64,000 nucleotides of DNA from Alloalcanivorax marinus (GTDB lineage Bacteria; Pseudomonadota; Gammaproteobacteria; Pseudomonadales; Alcanivoracaceae): assembly GCF_016785095.1 (NCBI RefSeq), contig NZ_JAEKJB010000011.1:186001-250000 (forward strand), written 5' to 3'. The position numbers and the translations under genes were made by a program. The stretch's first letter is position 1; each line of letters opens with the position of its first letter. The notes beneath the pieces were generated by a model that was not told the origin of the DNA, ran no database searches, and saw only the letters and a program-made list of their open reading frames with translations. Shown here in pieces: positions 17,283 to 27,232 of this stretch.

Positions 17283-20186
17283 TCACTTGCCCATCGGCGC
17301 CGGTTCGTCGACGGTGGCGTCGGCCCCGGCGTTTTCCAGGTAGTCCTTCTGACGGCGGTCGAAGTCCTGGAAGTTTTGCTGCCACTGGGACGGCTGCGAC
17401 ACCTTCTCCACCTGCACCGCCGTAACCTTGTACTCGGGGCAGTTGGTGGCCCAGTCGGAGCTGTCCGTGGTGATCACGTTGGCGCCGCTGCCGGGATGGT
17501 GGAAGGTGGTGTAGACCACGCCGGGCTGCATGCGGTCGCTGATGCGGCAGCGCAGCACCGTGTGGCCCACGCGGCTGGACACGCCCAGCCAGTCGCCGTC
17601 GCGGATGCCGCGCAGCTCGGCGTCGCTGGGATGGATCTCCAGCACGTCCTCGTCGTGCCACTGGCTGTTGGCGGTGCGCCGGGTCTGCGCGCCCACGTTG
17701 TACTGGCTGAGAATACGGCCGGTGGTGAGCAGCAGTGGGAAGCGCCGGGTGGTGCGTTCCTCGGTGGGCACGTACTCGGTGACCGCGAAGTGGCCCTTGC
17801 CGATCGGGAAGTCCACCTCGTGCATGGTCGGCGTGCCGTCCGGGTGCTCGTCATTGCAGGGCCACTGGATGCTGCCCTGTTCCTCCAGCCGGGCATAGCT
17901 GACGCCGGTGAAGGTGGGCGTGAGCAGGGCGATCTCGTCCATGATCTCGGACGGGTGCGAATAATTCATCGGGTAGCCCAGGGCGTTGGCCAGCTCCTGG
18001 GTTACTTCCCAGTCTTCCTTGCCGGCCACCGGCGGCATCACCTTGCGTACCCGGTTGATGCGCCGTTCCGCGTTGGTGAAGGTGCCGTTCTTCTCCAGGA
18101 AGGTGGAACCCGGCAGCAGCACATGGGCGTACTTGGCGGTTTCGTTGAGGAAGATGTCCTGCACGATCAGGCAGTCCAGGCTGGTCAGCGCCGCCTGCAC
18201 GTGCTGAGTGTTGGGGTCGGACTGGGCGATGTCCTCGCCCTGCACGTACAGCGCCTTGAAGGTACCGGCGATGGCCGAGTCGAACATGTTGGGAATGCGC
18301 AGGCCCGGCTCGTCGTCGATCTTCACCTTCCACACCGCCTCGAAGCGGTCGCGCACCGCCGGGTCGGCCACGTGCTGGTAGCCCGGCAGTTCGTGGGGGA
18401 AGGAGCCCATGTCGCAGGAGCCCTGCACATTGTTCTGGCCGCGCAGCGGGTTCACGCCTACACCTTCGCGGCCGATGTTGCCGGTGGCCATGGCCAGGTT
18501 GGCGATGCCCATCACCATGGTGGAACCCTGGCTGTGCTCGGTGACGCCCAGGCCGTAGTAGATGGCGCCGTTGTGCACCTCGGCGTAGGCGCGGGCCGCC
18601 TCGCGGACTTTTTCGGCGGCCACGCCGGTGACCGCTTCCAGGGCTTCCGGCGAATTGCGCTCTTCCAGAATGAAGTCGCGCCAGGCCTGGTAGGCGCCGG
18701 ACTCGCAGCGCGCCTCGATAAAGGCCTGGTCTTCCAGTCCCTCGGACACCACCACGTGGGCCAGGGAATTGATCAGCGCCACGTTGGTGCCCGGGCGCAG
18801 CGGCAGGTGCAGCATGCGGCCGCCGTGGGGCGTTTTCAGCAGGTCGATGCGGCGCGGGTCGGCGACGATCAGGGTGGCGCCCTGGCGCAGTCGGCGGCGC
18901 ATCTGCGAGCCGAACACCGGGTGGGCGTCGGTGGGGTTGGCGCCGATCACCAGAATGGTGTCCGCCTTCATCACCGAATCGAAGGTCTGGGTGCCGGCGG
19001 ATTCGCCCAGGGTGGTTTTCAGGCCGAAGCCGGTGGGCGAATGGCACACCCGCGCGCAGGTGTCGGTGTTGTTGTTGCCGAAGGCGGCGCGGATCAGCTT
19101 CTGCACCAGGTAGGTTTCCTCGTTGGTGCAGCGCGAGGAGGTGATGCCGCCGATGCTTTCGCGGCCGTACTTCGCCTGGATCTCCTTGAGGCGCCGGGCG
19201 GAGAATTGAATCGCCTCTTCCCAGGACACTTCCCGCCACGGCTCGTTGATGGAGTCGCGGATCATCGGCGTCTTGATGCGGTCCTTGTGGGTGGCGTAGC
19301 CGAACGCGAAGCGGCCTTTCACGCAGGAGTGGCCGTGGTTCGCGTCGCCGCCCTTGTAGGGCACCATGCGCACCAGCTGGTCGCCTTTCATCTCCGCCTT
19401 GAACGAGCAGCCCACGCCGCAGTAGGCGCAGGTGGTGACCACGCTGTGCTCCGGCACGCCCTGGTCGATGACGCTCTTCTCCATCAGCGTGGAGGTGGGG
19501 CAGGCCTGCACGCAGGCGCCGCAGGACACGCACTCGGAGTCCATGAAGTCCTCGTCCTGCCCGGCGGCCACCTTGGAGTCGAAGCCGCGGCCGTCGATGG
19601 TCAGCGCGAAGGTGCCCTGCACTTCCTCGCAGGCGCGCACGCAGCGCGAGCAGACGATGCACTTGCTGGCGTCGAAGCTGAAATAGGGGTTGGAGTCGTC
19701 GGTGGGGGCGTCCAGATGGTTGGCGCCCTCGAAGCCGTAGCGCACCTCGCGCAGGCCCACCGCGCCGGCCATGTCCTGCAGTTCGCAGTCACCGTTGGCC
19801 GGGCAGGTCAGGCAGTCCAGCGGGTGGTCGGAGATGTACAGCTCCATGATGTTGCGGCGCAGTTTGGCCAGCTTGCCGTTCTGGGTGGTCACGTCCATGC
19901 CTTCCGCCACCGGCGTGGTGCAGGAGGCCGGGTAACCGCGCCGGCCCTCGATCTGCACCGCGCACAGCCGGCAGGAGCCGAACGCTTCCAGGTTATCGGT
20001 GGCGCACAGCTTGGGAATGGTGATGCCGGCCAGGGCGGCGGCGCGCATCACCGAGGTGCCTTCCGGCACGCTGATCTCCAGGCCGTCGATGGTCAGGGCG
20101 ATCTGTTTTTCGGACAGCCGGGCTGGCGTGCCCAGATCCTGGTTGGGATTGGGGCGATGCTGGCTGGGGTCGTAATAATTCAACAT
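17283..20186 (-). CDS. fdsA: NAD-dependent formate dehydrogenase alpha subunit
   Basis: 967 residues. The catalytic molybdenum subunit oxidises formate to CO2. In order, it has an N-terminal [2Fe-2S] domain (GSCRLCAVQIEG), a His-ligated 4Fe-4S segment (DHPLDCLTCPANGDCELQ), two 4Fe-4S ferredoxin motifs (CIVCSRCVRACE and CVSCGACVQACP), and the molybdopterin oxidoreductase Fe4S4 motif CAYCGVGC. The probable Mo-ligating Cys lies in ARVCHSPTG. The C-terminal domain is the molydopterin-binding fold. ATG 20,186 gives MLNYYDPSQ and overlaps the fdsB stop. The product is cytosolic, since it has no Tat signal. Confidence 0.95.
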   Translation of the reverse strand: MLNYYDPSQHRPNPNQDLGTPARLSEKQIALTIDGLEISVPEGTSVMRAAALAGITIPKLCATDNLEAFGSCRLCAVQIEGRRGYPASCTTPVAEGMDVTTQNGKLAKLRRNIMELYISDHPLDCLTCPANGDCELQDMAGAVGLREVRYGFEGANHLDAPTDDSNPYFSFDASKCIVCSRCVRACEEVQGTFALTIDGRGFDSKVAAGQDEDFMDSECVSCGACVQACPTSTLMEKSVIDQGVPEHSVVTTCAYCGVGCSFKAEMKGDQLVRMVPYKGGDANHGHSCVKGRFAFGYATHKDRIKTPMIRDSINEPWREVSWEEAIQFSARRLKEIQAKYGRESIGGITSSRCTNEETYLVQKLIRAAFGNNNTDTCARVCHSPTGFGLKTTLGESAGTQTFDSVMKADTILVIGANPTDAHPVFGSQMRRRLRQGATLIVADPRRIDLLKTPHGGRMLHLPLRPGTNVALINSLAHVVVSEGLEDQAFIEARCESGAYQAWRDFILEERNSPEALEAVTGVAAEKVREAARAYAEVHNGAIYYGLGVTEHSQGSTMVMGIANLAMATGNIGREGVGVNPLRGQNNVQGSCDMGSFPHELPGYQHVADPAVRDRFEAVWKVKIDDEPGLRIPNMFDSAIAGTFKALYVQGEDIAQSDPNTQHVQAALTSLDCLIVQDIFLNETAKYAHVLLPGSTFLEKNGTFTNAERRINRVRKVMPPVAGKEDWEVTQELANALGYPMNYSHPSEIMDEIALLTPTFTGVSYARLEEQGSIQWPCNDEHPDGTPTMHEVDFPIGKGHFAVTEYVPTEERTTRRFPLLLTTGRILSQYNVGAQTRRTANSQWHDEDVLEIHPSDAELRGIRDGDWLGVSSRVGHTVLRCRISDRMQPGVVYTTFHHPGSGANVITTDSSDWATNCPEYKVTAVQVEKVSQPSQWQQNFQDFDRRQKDYLENAGADATVDEPAPMGK

Positions 20187-21736
20187 GGCGCACCTCCACG
20201 GGAGCGGGTCAGGTCGTCCGGGAAATGTTTGAGTACGCTCTGCACCGGGAACGGCGTCATGCCGCCCATGGCGCACAGGGAACCGTCCACCATGGTTTCG
20301 CAGAGCTCGGAAAGCAGTTCGAGGTTGGCATCGCGGTCCTCACCGGCGCGCAGGCGGTCGATCACCTCCACGCCGCGCACCGAGCCGATCCGGCAGGGCG
20401 TGCACTTGCCGCAGGACTCCACGGTGCAGAATTCCATGGCGAAGCGGGCCTGCTCGCCCATGTCCACGCTGTCGTCGAACATCACCACGCCACCGTGGCC
20501 CACCACCCCGCCAAAGGCGGCGAAGGCTTCGTAATCAATGGGGCTGTCCCACTGGCTCTCCGGCAGGTAGGCGCCCAGCGGGCCGCCCACCTGCACCGCC
20601 TTCAGCGGTCGGCCGCTGAGCGTGCCGCCGCCGAACGTCTCCATCAGAGTGCGCAGGGTGGTGCCGAAGGCCAGTTCCACCAGGCCGCCGCGCTTCACGT
20701 TGCCGGCCAGTTGCAGGGCCAGGGTGCCCAGGGAGCGGCCCTGGCCGTAGTCGGCGTAGGTCTGGCCGCCCTGGTCGAGGATGAACGGCACCGCCGCCAG
20801 GGACAGCACGTTGTTGACCACCGTGGGCCGACCGAACAGGCCCTGGATGGCGGGCAGCGGCGGCTTGGCGCGCACCATGCCCCGTTTGCCTTCCAGGCTG
20901 TCCAGCAGGGAAGTTTCCTCGCCGCAGATGTAGGCGCCGGCGCCCAGCCGCACTTCCAGATCGAAGTGCCGGCCGCTGCCGAGAATGTTCTCGCCCAGAT
21001 AGCCCGCCGCGTAGGCGCGCCGCAGGGCTTCATTGAAGATTTTCTGTGCCAGCGGGTACTCCGAGCGCAGGTAGATGTAGCCCTGGGTGGCGCCCACCGC
21101 CAGGCCGGCGATGGTCATGCCCTCGATCAGCATGTACGGGTCGCACTCCATCACCAGCCGGTCGGCGAAGGTGCCGGAGTCGCCTTCGTCCGCGTTGCAG
21201 ACGATGTACTTCTGGCCCGGCGGTTCGTCGTGCACCGTCTGCCATTTGATGGCGGTGGGGAAGGCGGCGCCGCCCCGGCCGCGCAGGCCGGAGGCTTTCA
21301 CCTCGTCGATGATGCCCTGGCCGTCGAGAGTGAGCGCTTTCTTCAAGCCCTCGAAGCCGCGCAGGCCGGTGTAGTCATCCAGGGACAGCGGATCGGTGAT
21401 GCCGATGCGCGAGAAGGTCAGGCGCTGCTGATTCTTCAGGTAGGGGATGTCCTCGGTGAGGCCCAGGGCGAGTTCATGCTCCTGGCCGCCTTCGAACAGG
21501 CCCGCTTCCACCAGCGCCGGCACGTCCTCGGGCGTCACCGGGCCGTAGGCCACGCGGCCTGCCGGCGTGGCCACTTCCACCAGCGGCTCCAGCCAGAACA
21601 GGCCCCGGGAGCCGTTGCGCACCAGCTTCAGTTCCACACCGCGCTCGGTGGCGGCTTGCTCGATGCGCGCCGCCACCGGGTCGGCGCCCAGGGACAAAGC
21701 GGTGGTGTCACGGGGTACGTAGACGGTGACGGTCAT
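20180..21736 (-). CDS. fdsB: NAD-dependent formate dehydrogenase beta subunit
   Basis: 518 residues. This NuoF-like subunit carries FMN and the NAD site, passing electrons from formate to NAD+. Visible are an N-terminal thioredoxin-like region, GLRGRGGAAFPTAIKW (NAD/FMN binding), NADEGDSGTFADR, ICGEETSLLDSLEG and the C-terminal 4Fe-4S motif ESCGKCTPCR. The start ATG 21,736 (MTVTVYVPRD) overlaps the fdsG stop by four bases; the stop overlaps the fdsA start. Confidence 0.95.
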   Translation of the reverse strand: MTVTVYVPRDTTALSLGADPVAARIEQAATERGVELKLVRNGSRGLFWLEPLVEVATPAGRVAYGPVTPEDVPALVEAGLFEGGQEHELALGLTEDIPYLKNQQRLTFSRIGITDPLSLDDYTGLRGFEGLKKALTLDGQGIIDEVKASGLRGRGGAAFPTAIKWQTVHDEPPGQKYIVCNADEGDSGTFADRLVMECDPYMLIEGMTIAGLAVGATQGYIYLRSEYPLAQKIFNEALRRAYAAGYLGENILGSGRHFDLEVRLGAGAYICGEETSLLDSLEGKRGMVRAKPPLPAIQGLFGRPTVVNNVLSLAAVPFILDQGGQTYADYGQGRSLGTLALQLAGNVKRGGLVELAFGTTLRTLMETFGGGTLSGRPLKAVQVGGPLGAYLPESQWDSPIDYEAFAAFGGVVGHGGVVMFDDSVDMGEQARFAMEFCTVESCGKCTPCRIGSVRGVEVIDRLRAGEDRDANLELLSELCETMVDGSLCAMGGMTPFPVQSVLKHFPDDLTRSRGGAPC

Positions 21737-22287
21737 GGCTTCATCCCTCCCCGCAGGCTTACCACGCTGGTGGTGAGTTCCTCCACCAGGGCGTCGAAGC
21801 GCGCCGGGGTCACCCGGCCGTGCACATCGTCGCCCACCCGGATGGACGGGCCGCAGGCGCAGTTGCCCAGGCAGTACACCGGCTCCAGGGTGAATTCGTT
21901 GTCCGCGCTGGTCTGGTGGTAGTCCACCCCCAGGCTGGTCTTGGCGTGGGCTTCCAGAGCGCGGGCGCCCACCGCCTGGCAGGCTTCCGCGCGGCACACC
22001 TGGATCACGCGGCGACCGGCGGGGTGGGTGCGGAAGTGGTGGTAGAAACTGATGATGCCGTGCACCTCGGCGCGGGTGCGGCGCAGGCCTTCGGCGATGA
22101 TGGGCACGGCGGCATCGGGAATGTAGCCGAGGCGATCCTGGATCGCGTGCAGAATGGGCAGCATGGCGCCGGGCTGGTCCTTGAGGGAGTCCACGGCTTG
22201 CTGGATTTGCTCCGGCTGGCTCTGTGGCTGGTCATCCGGCGGTGGCGTGGACAGCCCTTCCGCGGACGGGTTATTGTGCTTATACAT
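21733..22287 (-). CDS. fdsG: NAD-dependent formate dehydrogenase gamma subunit
   Basis: 184 residues. This NuoE-like [2Fe-2S] subunit has Cys ligands in CRAEACQAVGA and in YCLGNCACGPSI. A Pro/Gln-rich N-terminal stretch of about 30 residues precedes the fold. It is the first gene of fdsGBAD, transcribed away from the regulator at 22,376. An 88-base intergenic region must hold both promoters. Confidence 0.94.
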   Translation of the reverse strand: MYKHNNPSAEGLSTPPPDDQPQSQPEQIQQAVDSLKDQPGAMLPILHAIQDRLGYIPDAAVPIIAEGLRRTRAEVHGIISFYHHFRTHPAGRRVIQVCRAEACQAVGARALEAHAKTSLGVDYHQTSADNEFTLEPVYCLGNCACGPSIRVGDDVHGRVTPARFDALVEELTTSVVSLRGGMKP

Positions 22288-22375
22288 ATGAATAACCGAT
22301 CCTAAATTTTTGTCGCTCTCACAGCGTGACCCTTGAAATTAACACTCCCGATAACCCCAATAAATATGAACGACA
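22288..22375. promoter_or_regulatory. Divergent promoter region fdsG / ModE-like regulator
   Basis: 88 AT-rich bases between divergent starts, with a TATGAATAA...TAAATATGAAC arrangement. This is the likely binding site of the adjacent regulator. Exact promoters were not resolved. Confidence 0.4.
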
Positions 22376-23458
22376 ATGCCTAAAAAGAAGCTCCACATCG
22401 CCCCGGCCTGGGTGTTTCGCACCGACCAGGGCGAGCTGTTCGAGCCGGTTATTTTCCGCCTGCTCAACGGCGTCCATGAATCCGGCAAGCTTACCCAGGC
22501 CGCCAAGGCGGCGGGCATTTCCTACCGCCACGCCTGGAACCTGCTCAATCGGGCCGCCGACTTCTTCGGCCTGCCTCTGGTGGAGATGCGTAAAGGGCAG
22601 GGCACCCGGTTGTCCGCCCTGGGCGAAAAACTGCTGTGGTCCGAGCAGCGGGTGAAGGCGCGGCTGGGACCCCAGCTCGACAGCCTGGCCTCGGAGCTCA
22701 ACACCCAGTTACAACAATTGTTGGCCGGCGAGCACCCGGTGCTGCGCCTGCACGCCAGCCATGGCTACGCGGTGGCGCTGCTGCCGGAGTTTTCCGACCG
22801 GGTGGAGCTGGATCTGCAGTACACCAACCCGGCCCACGCCCTGGACATCCTGGCGCGGGGCGAATCCGACCTGGCCAGCTTCCACTTCCCGGCCAGCCCG
22901 AGGCGGGCGGAGCGCATCATGGCCCTGTATCAGGACCGGCTCGATCTGGACAACCTGCGGGTGATCCGTTTCGTGACCCGGGAGCAGGGCCTGATGGTGC
23001 GCGCTGATAGCGAACGTCGCTTCGAGGGGCTGGCGGACCTGGCCGATCCTTCGGTGCGGTTCATCAACCGGGACCGGCACTCCGGCACCCGCACCCTGTT
23101 CAACCTGATGCTGGAAGAGCAGGGCGTGGACCCGGCGGCGATCCATGACACCGACCAGGAGGAGTTCACCCACACCGCGGTGGCCGCCTACGTGGCCGCC
23201 GGCATGGCCGATGCCGGCTTCGGCGTGGAAGCGGCGGCGCGCCAGTTCGGCCTGGGTTTCGTCAACCTGGCCACCGAGCATTATCTGCTGGTGTGTCACC
23301 GGGACCGCCTGGAGAACCACAACATGCGCCAGCTATTGGCGCTGATGCGCTCGCCGGACTTCCTCGCCGAGATCGACCGGCTGCCCGGCTACGCGCCGGA
23401 CCGCTGCGGGGAGATCTGTACCTTCGAGGAGCTGCTCGCCAGCGACCGGGCCGAATAG
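22376..23458 (+). CDS. ModE-type HTH / periplasmic-binding-like regulator of formate dehydrogenase
   Basis: 360 residues. The N-terminal winged helix-turn-helix (GVHESGKLTQAAKAAGISYRH, then WNLLNRAADFFGLPLVEM) has the ModE/LysR-like pattern. The C-terminal 220 residues form a type of substrate-binding domain (PBP_like, as in molybdate or tungstate binding families), with NRDRHSGTRTLF as an oxyanion-like loop. It is divergent from the fds operon, so it probably controls formate dehydrogenase in response to molybdate or formate. The ligand is inferred, not visible. Confidence 0.8.
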   Translation: MPKKKLHIAPAWVFRTDQGELFEPVIFRLLNGVHESGKLTQAAKAAGISYRHAWNLLNRAADFFGLPLVEMRKGQGTRLSALGEKLLWSEQRVKARLGPQLDSLASELNTQLQQLLAGEHPVLRLHASHGYAVALLPEFSDRVELDLQYTNPAHALDILARGESDLASFHFPASPRRAERIMALYQDRLDLDNLRVIRFVTREQGLMVRADSERRFEGLADLADPSVRFINRDRHSGTRTLFNLMLEEQGVDPAAIHDTDQEEFTHTAVAAYVAAGMADAGFGVEAAARQFGLGFVNLATEHYLLVCHRDRLENHNMRQLLALMRSPDFLAEIDRLPGYAPDRCGEICTFEELLASDRAE

Positions 23459-23467
23459 CCCGGCCCG

Positions 23468-23552
23468 GCCGGATCGCGACTGAAGTCGCTCCTACCGAAA
23501 ACGATATGCGCATGGCGTATCAGGTAGCGGTAGGAGCGACTTTAGTCGCGAT
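23468..23552. repeat. Pair of inverted REP-type hairpins
   Basis: ATCGCGACTGAAGTCGCTCC and the inverse GGAGCGACTTTAGTCGCGAT face each other about 45 bases apart, between convergent genes. This is a REPIN-like layout. Confidence 0.8.
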
Positions 23553-23561
23553 AACCGACCC

Positions 23562-25214
23562 CTAAAACAACGCCGCCGCCTTGGCGATGGCGATGTACAG
23601 GCCGATCAGGAAGGGCACGCCCACCCCCAGCCAGCACAGCACGCCACCCACGCCGAAGCTGCCGCGCGCGGCGGTCTCCGCGTTGGCGGCCACGCCGCTG
23701 TCGTGCTGCAGAGCCCGCTCGCGGGCCACTTCCTCCTCGTCCATGTGGTGGTCGTCGTGCACCGGTCGCACCAGGGCGTTGCAGATCAGCCCCACGAACA
23801 GCAGCCCGGCCATGATGTACAGGGTGCGGTCATAGACCAGCGCCTGGTCCACACCGGCTTCCAACTGGGCGTCGCGCAGGGCGCCGATGATCAGCGGCCC
23901 CACCAGGCCGGCGGCGCTCCAGGCGGTCAGCAGCCGGCCATGGATGGCGCCCACCATCTGGGTGCCGAAGATGTCCGCCAGATAGGCGGGCACGGTGGAG
24001 AAGCCACCGCCGTACATGCTCAGGATCACGCAGATGGAAATCACGAACAGCCCGGCCATGCCCAGGTGGCCCCAGGTGGGCAGCAGGCTGTAGACGACGA
24101 TGCCGATCACGAAGAAGCAGAAGTAGGTATTCTTGCGGCCGATCTTGTCCGACAGCGACGCCCAGAACAGCCGGCCCAGGCTGTTGAACAGGCTGATCAG
24201 GCCCACCAGGCCCGCCGCTGCGGCGGCCACCGCTGCCAGTTGCGCCTCAGTGAGCGTGGCGTTGGGGTCGTCCACGCCCACCAGGATGCCGCCGAACACT
24301 TCCTGCAGCATCGGGCTGGCCATGGAGATCACCGCGATGCCGGCGGTCACGTTGAGGAACAGCACCGCCCAGATCAGCCAGAACTGTTTGGTCTTCCAGG
24401 CTTTGTTCAGGTGCACATGGCCCTGGGTGATCATGGCGTTGCCGTCTTCTTCCTTGGGCTGCCAGCCCTCGGGCTTCCAGCCGTTGGGCGGCACCCGGAA
24501 ACCGAACGCCCCGCAGCTCATGACGATGGCGTAGATCACGCCCATGGTCATCAGCGTGGGCGCCACGCCGGTGCCGCCGTCGGCGCTGAAGCGCGCCATC
24601 AGCCACACCGCCAGGGGCGCGCCGATCATGGCGCCGCCGCCGTAGCCCATGATGGCGAAGCCGGTGGCCATGCCGCGCCGGTCCGGGAACCATTTGATCA
24701 GGGTGGAGACCGGGGTGATGTAGCCCAGGCCCTGGCCCACGCCGCCGAGCACGCCGGCGCCCAGATACACCAGCCACAGCTGATGCACCATCACGCCCAC
24801 GCCGCCGAGGATCATGCCGCCACCCCAGCACAGGGCGGCGATGAAGCCGGCCTTGCGGGGGCCGGCGTGTTCCAGCCAGGCACCCCAGATCGCCGCCGAC
24901 ACACCGAGCATGGCGATGAAGATGCCGAAGGTGTAGGTCACCTGGGTAACGGTCCAGTTGCAGGTGGTGGTGGTGAGCGCCTGCATCAGGCCGATGTCGC
25001 CGCAGCTCGCCGGCGGGTTGGCGATCTCGTGGCTCATCGGCAGCCAGAACACCGAAAAGCCGTAGGCCATGCCAATACACAGGTGAATGGCCAGTGCGGC
25101 GGTGGGTACCAGCCAGCGGTTGAATTGAGGTCCCGCGATGGTGCGTTCGCGGCTGAGGAATCCGGGTCGGGAAGCGCCGCTGGCGCGTGAGCCCTCTTCG
25201 GTAATGCCGTCCAT
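23562..25214 (-). CDS. OFA-family MFS transporter (oxalate/formate antiporter type)
   Basis: 550 residues with about 12 to 14 hydrophobic spans. The OFA signature is seen in the N-terminal half (NRWLVPTAALAIHLCIGMAYGFSVFWLP) and in the loop GLGYITPVSTLIKWFPDRRG. A long N-terminal extension precedes it and an extra membrane segment ends the protein. It is close to the formate dehydrogenase operon, on the same strand but separated by the regulator, so formate or a related carboxylate is the likely substrate. The substrate is inference. Confidence 0.85.
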   Translation of the reverse strand: MDGITEEGSRASGASRPGFLSRERTIAGPQFNRWLVPTAALAIHLCIGMAYGFSVFWLPMSHEIANPPASCGDIGLMQALTTTTCNWTVTQVTYTFGIFIAMLGVSAAIWGAWLEHAGPRKAGFIAALCWGGGMILGGVGVMVHQLWLVYLGAGVLGGVGQGLGYITPVSTLIKWFPDRRGMATGFAIMGYGGGAMIGAPLAVWLMARFSADGGTGVAPTLMTMGVIYAIVMSCGAFGFRVPPNGWKPEGWQPKEEDGNAMITQGHVHLNKAWKTKQFWLIWAVLFLNVTAGIAVISMASPMLQEVFGGILVGVDDPNATLTEAQLAAVAAAAAGLVGLISLFNSLGRLFWASLSDKIGRKNTYFCFFVIGIVVYSLLPTWGHLGMAGLFVISICVILSMYGGGFSTVPAYLADIFGTQMVGAIHGRLLTAWSAAGLVGPLIIGALRDAQLEAGVDQALVYDRTLYIMAGLLFVGLICNALVRPVHDDHHMDEEEVARERALQHDSGVAANAETAARGSFGVGGVLCWLGVGVPFLIGLYIAIAKAAALF

Positions 25215-25859
25215 ATAACCCTCCTGCTGTTGTTCGTCTTATTTTGGGCCCGAGGGCCACTTATGAATAGGTAAACCTATTTGTTCCGCGTTGCTTCATC
25301 GGGGTTTATACCGAACAACGAAGGCAAGATGAATCACCAGCCGTTGGCAACGCTCCGAAAGTCTTATGACTTCGTCTTCATAAGCTGTCCCGCCCGTTGA
25401 GTCGCGCTGACTTATTGTTGTGCACGGGCGTCCTCAAAGCGGCTAACGGTTGTTCTCGCGGTGTTGCCGGGCGGCACGCAACGCTGCAATTCTTCACCCT
25501 GTTTTTACAAAGTTTATGTTTCCCATCGGCTGACGGTTTTTCACAATCGAAGCTTGAGCAGTACAAGACGGTTGCCCCGCCGACGCCGCCAATGGCGCGG
25601 CTCAGACCGCACGCCGCGCCGTCCGGCGAAGGCCGGGAAGGCCCGGAACGATACTTAACTATTAGCTTATTAAAGCGGCATCAGTAAAAGGTTTTGACTA
25701 CCGGAAGTGGTTAACAAAAGTGCACCAAACGTTGCAGTTGGTGGTGTTTAGTACGATTTCGGTAGCCCATACTTCGCCGCCCTGATGTGAACGCCTGTAC
25801 CGGGGCGAATTCGATAATAAAGTGCCGTTGCTCCCGACGGCCTAACGGAGATGTCCAGC
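25215..25859. other. 645-bp gene-free region
   Basis: No gene or RNA recognised on either strand. Base composition falls in two stretches (about 25,260-25,380 and 25,660-25,760), which probably hold the promoters of the transporter (-) and of the porin (+). Short frames here have no Shine-Dalgarno or family features. Confidence 0.4.
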
Positions 25860-27221
25860 ATGAAAAACAACAAGATCGTCCAGGGCGCGGCCCTGGCGCT
25901 TGTCATGGGAACCGCCGGCAACGCCTTCGCGAGCATGGGGAACATCGGCACCACCTATGGTGTGCTGCCCACCGACGTGGCCTCCGCGCAGGCGCTGTCC
26001 ATGTTCAACACCAAGGTCTCCTCGGTGTATTACAACCCGGCCTACCTGGCCAAGGACCCGCGGGGTGAGCTCACCATGGGTCTGTTGCACGCCGAGCACG
26101 AACTGCGCGTGGACAGCCTGGGCGGCGCGGCGGCACCGATCCGGCGCGGCGACGTGCTACAGGATTCCCCTTCCCAGCACACCCTGATCGGCCTTAAGTC
26201 GAACCTCTCCAACCTCACCCGCTTCAACCATCCGCTCTACCTGGGCGTGATGATCGGCATCGAAAAATACGGCGAGGAGATGCTCGCCTTCGAATCGGAA
26301 ACGTCCCGGGAGGGCCAGTTCTTCGAGTACGGTCGCCAGCCTCTGTTTCTGAGCCTGGGCGGTGCTACCCAGCTGTGGCGGGGCATCGACGTGGGCGCCT
26401 CCGCGCGTATCACCCTGCAGTCCGACGCGGAGCTGCGTGCCTACACCAACCTGGCCGGCGAAACCGAATACGAAAAACTGGATGTCTCCGCCAAACCGGA
26501 AATCCGGCCCACCCTGAGTGTCACCATGGACCTGGGCGAGACCTTCTGTCCTGACGGCGAGTGCTGGTACGACGGCTTCGAGACCGCGTTCGCGTTCCGT
26601 GGCTACTCCAACACCAACACCACCGTGGACGCCAACACCGTGATCCCCGGCGTCATCGACGAACCGGGCCTGTCCCTGGCGGTGACCACCCTGGATTCCT
26701 ACCAGCCCAATATCTATTCCGCCGGCGTGCTCTACGACACCGGCCGCCTGCGCGTGGGCGCCAGCGTGGAAATGCAGCAGTGGTCCGATCTCGCCGACGA
26801 GTTCGACGGTGACACCATCAAGGACCAGGCGGTGGCCAACGACGATGGCGTCGGCATCCTGGAATTCCAGGACATCGTCATCCCGCGCGTCGGCGCCGAA
26901 TACCAGATCAACAAGAATTTCGCGGTCACCGGCGGTGTCGCCTACAGCGAGTCGCCGCTGAAATCCAACGCCTCCCTGAATGTGAACTACCTGGACACCG
27001 ACAAATGGATCGTCGGCCTGGGGCTGACCGCCAAGTACGAACGCACCCGTTTCTTCTCCTTCCCGGTGCGCTTCGACATCGCCTATCAATACCAGAAGCT
27101 GGAGCCGCGTAAGTTCGATCTCTACGACACCCGCTCCTCCAGCTACCCTCAGCCCTATGAAACCGTGGAAGCGGACGGTGATGTGAACGTCATCACCGGC
27201 GCCGTGACCCTGAAATTCTGA
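25860..27221 (+). CDS. FadL/OmpP1-like outer-membrane protein
   Basis: 453 residues. A signal peptide (MKNNKIVQGAALALVMGTAG, cleavage after AFA) is followed by GNIGTTYGVLPTDVASAQ and the FadL-like VSSVYYNPAYLA motif. The rest alternates beta strands and ends with an aromatic C terminus (VTLKF), typical of beta-barrels. Members of this group pass hydrophobic substrates through the outer membrane. ATG 25,860 is preferred over 25,851 because GGAG lies nine bases before it. It is followed after 11 bases by the Ig-like lipoprotein gene, so the pair is probably an operon. Confidence 0.85.
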   Translation: MKNNKIVQGAALALVMGTAGNAFASMGNIGTTYGVLPTDVASAQALSMFNTKVSSVYYNPAYLAKDPRGELTMGLLHAEHELRVDSLGGAAAPIRRGDVLQDSPSQHTLIGLKSNLSNLTRFNHPLYLGVMIGIEKYGEEMLAFESETSREGQFFEYGRQPLFLSLGGATQLWRGIDVGASARITLQSDAELRAYTNLAGETEYEKLDVSAKPEIRPTLSVTMDLGETFCPDGECWYDGFETAFAFRGYSNTNTTVDANTVIPGVIDEPGLSLAVTTLDSYQPNIYSAGVLYDTGRLRVGASVEMQQWSDLADEFDGDTIKDQAVANDDGVGILEFQDIVIPRVGAEYQINKNFAVTGGVAYSESPLKSNASLNVNYLDTDKWIVGLGLTAKYERTRFFSFPVRFDIAYQYQKLEPRKFDLYDTRSSSYPQPYETVEADGDVNVITGAVTLKF

Positions 27222-27232
27222 GGAGGCGGGAC

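Noticed and set aside
17154..20534. 1,126-codon open frame opposite fdsA
   Set aside because: Antisense shadow of fdsA; no domain and the fds operon is certain.
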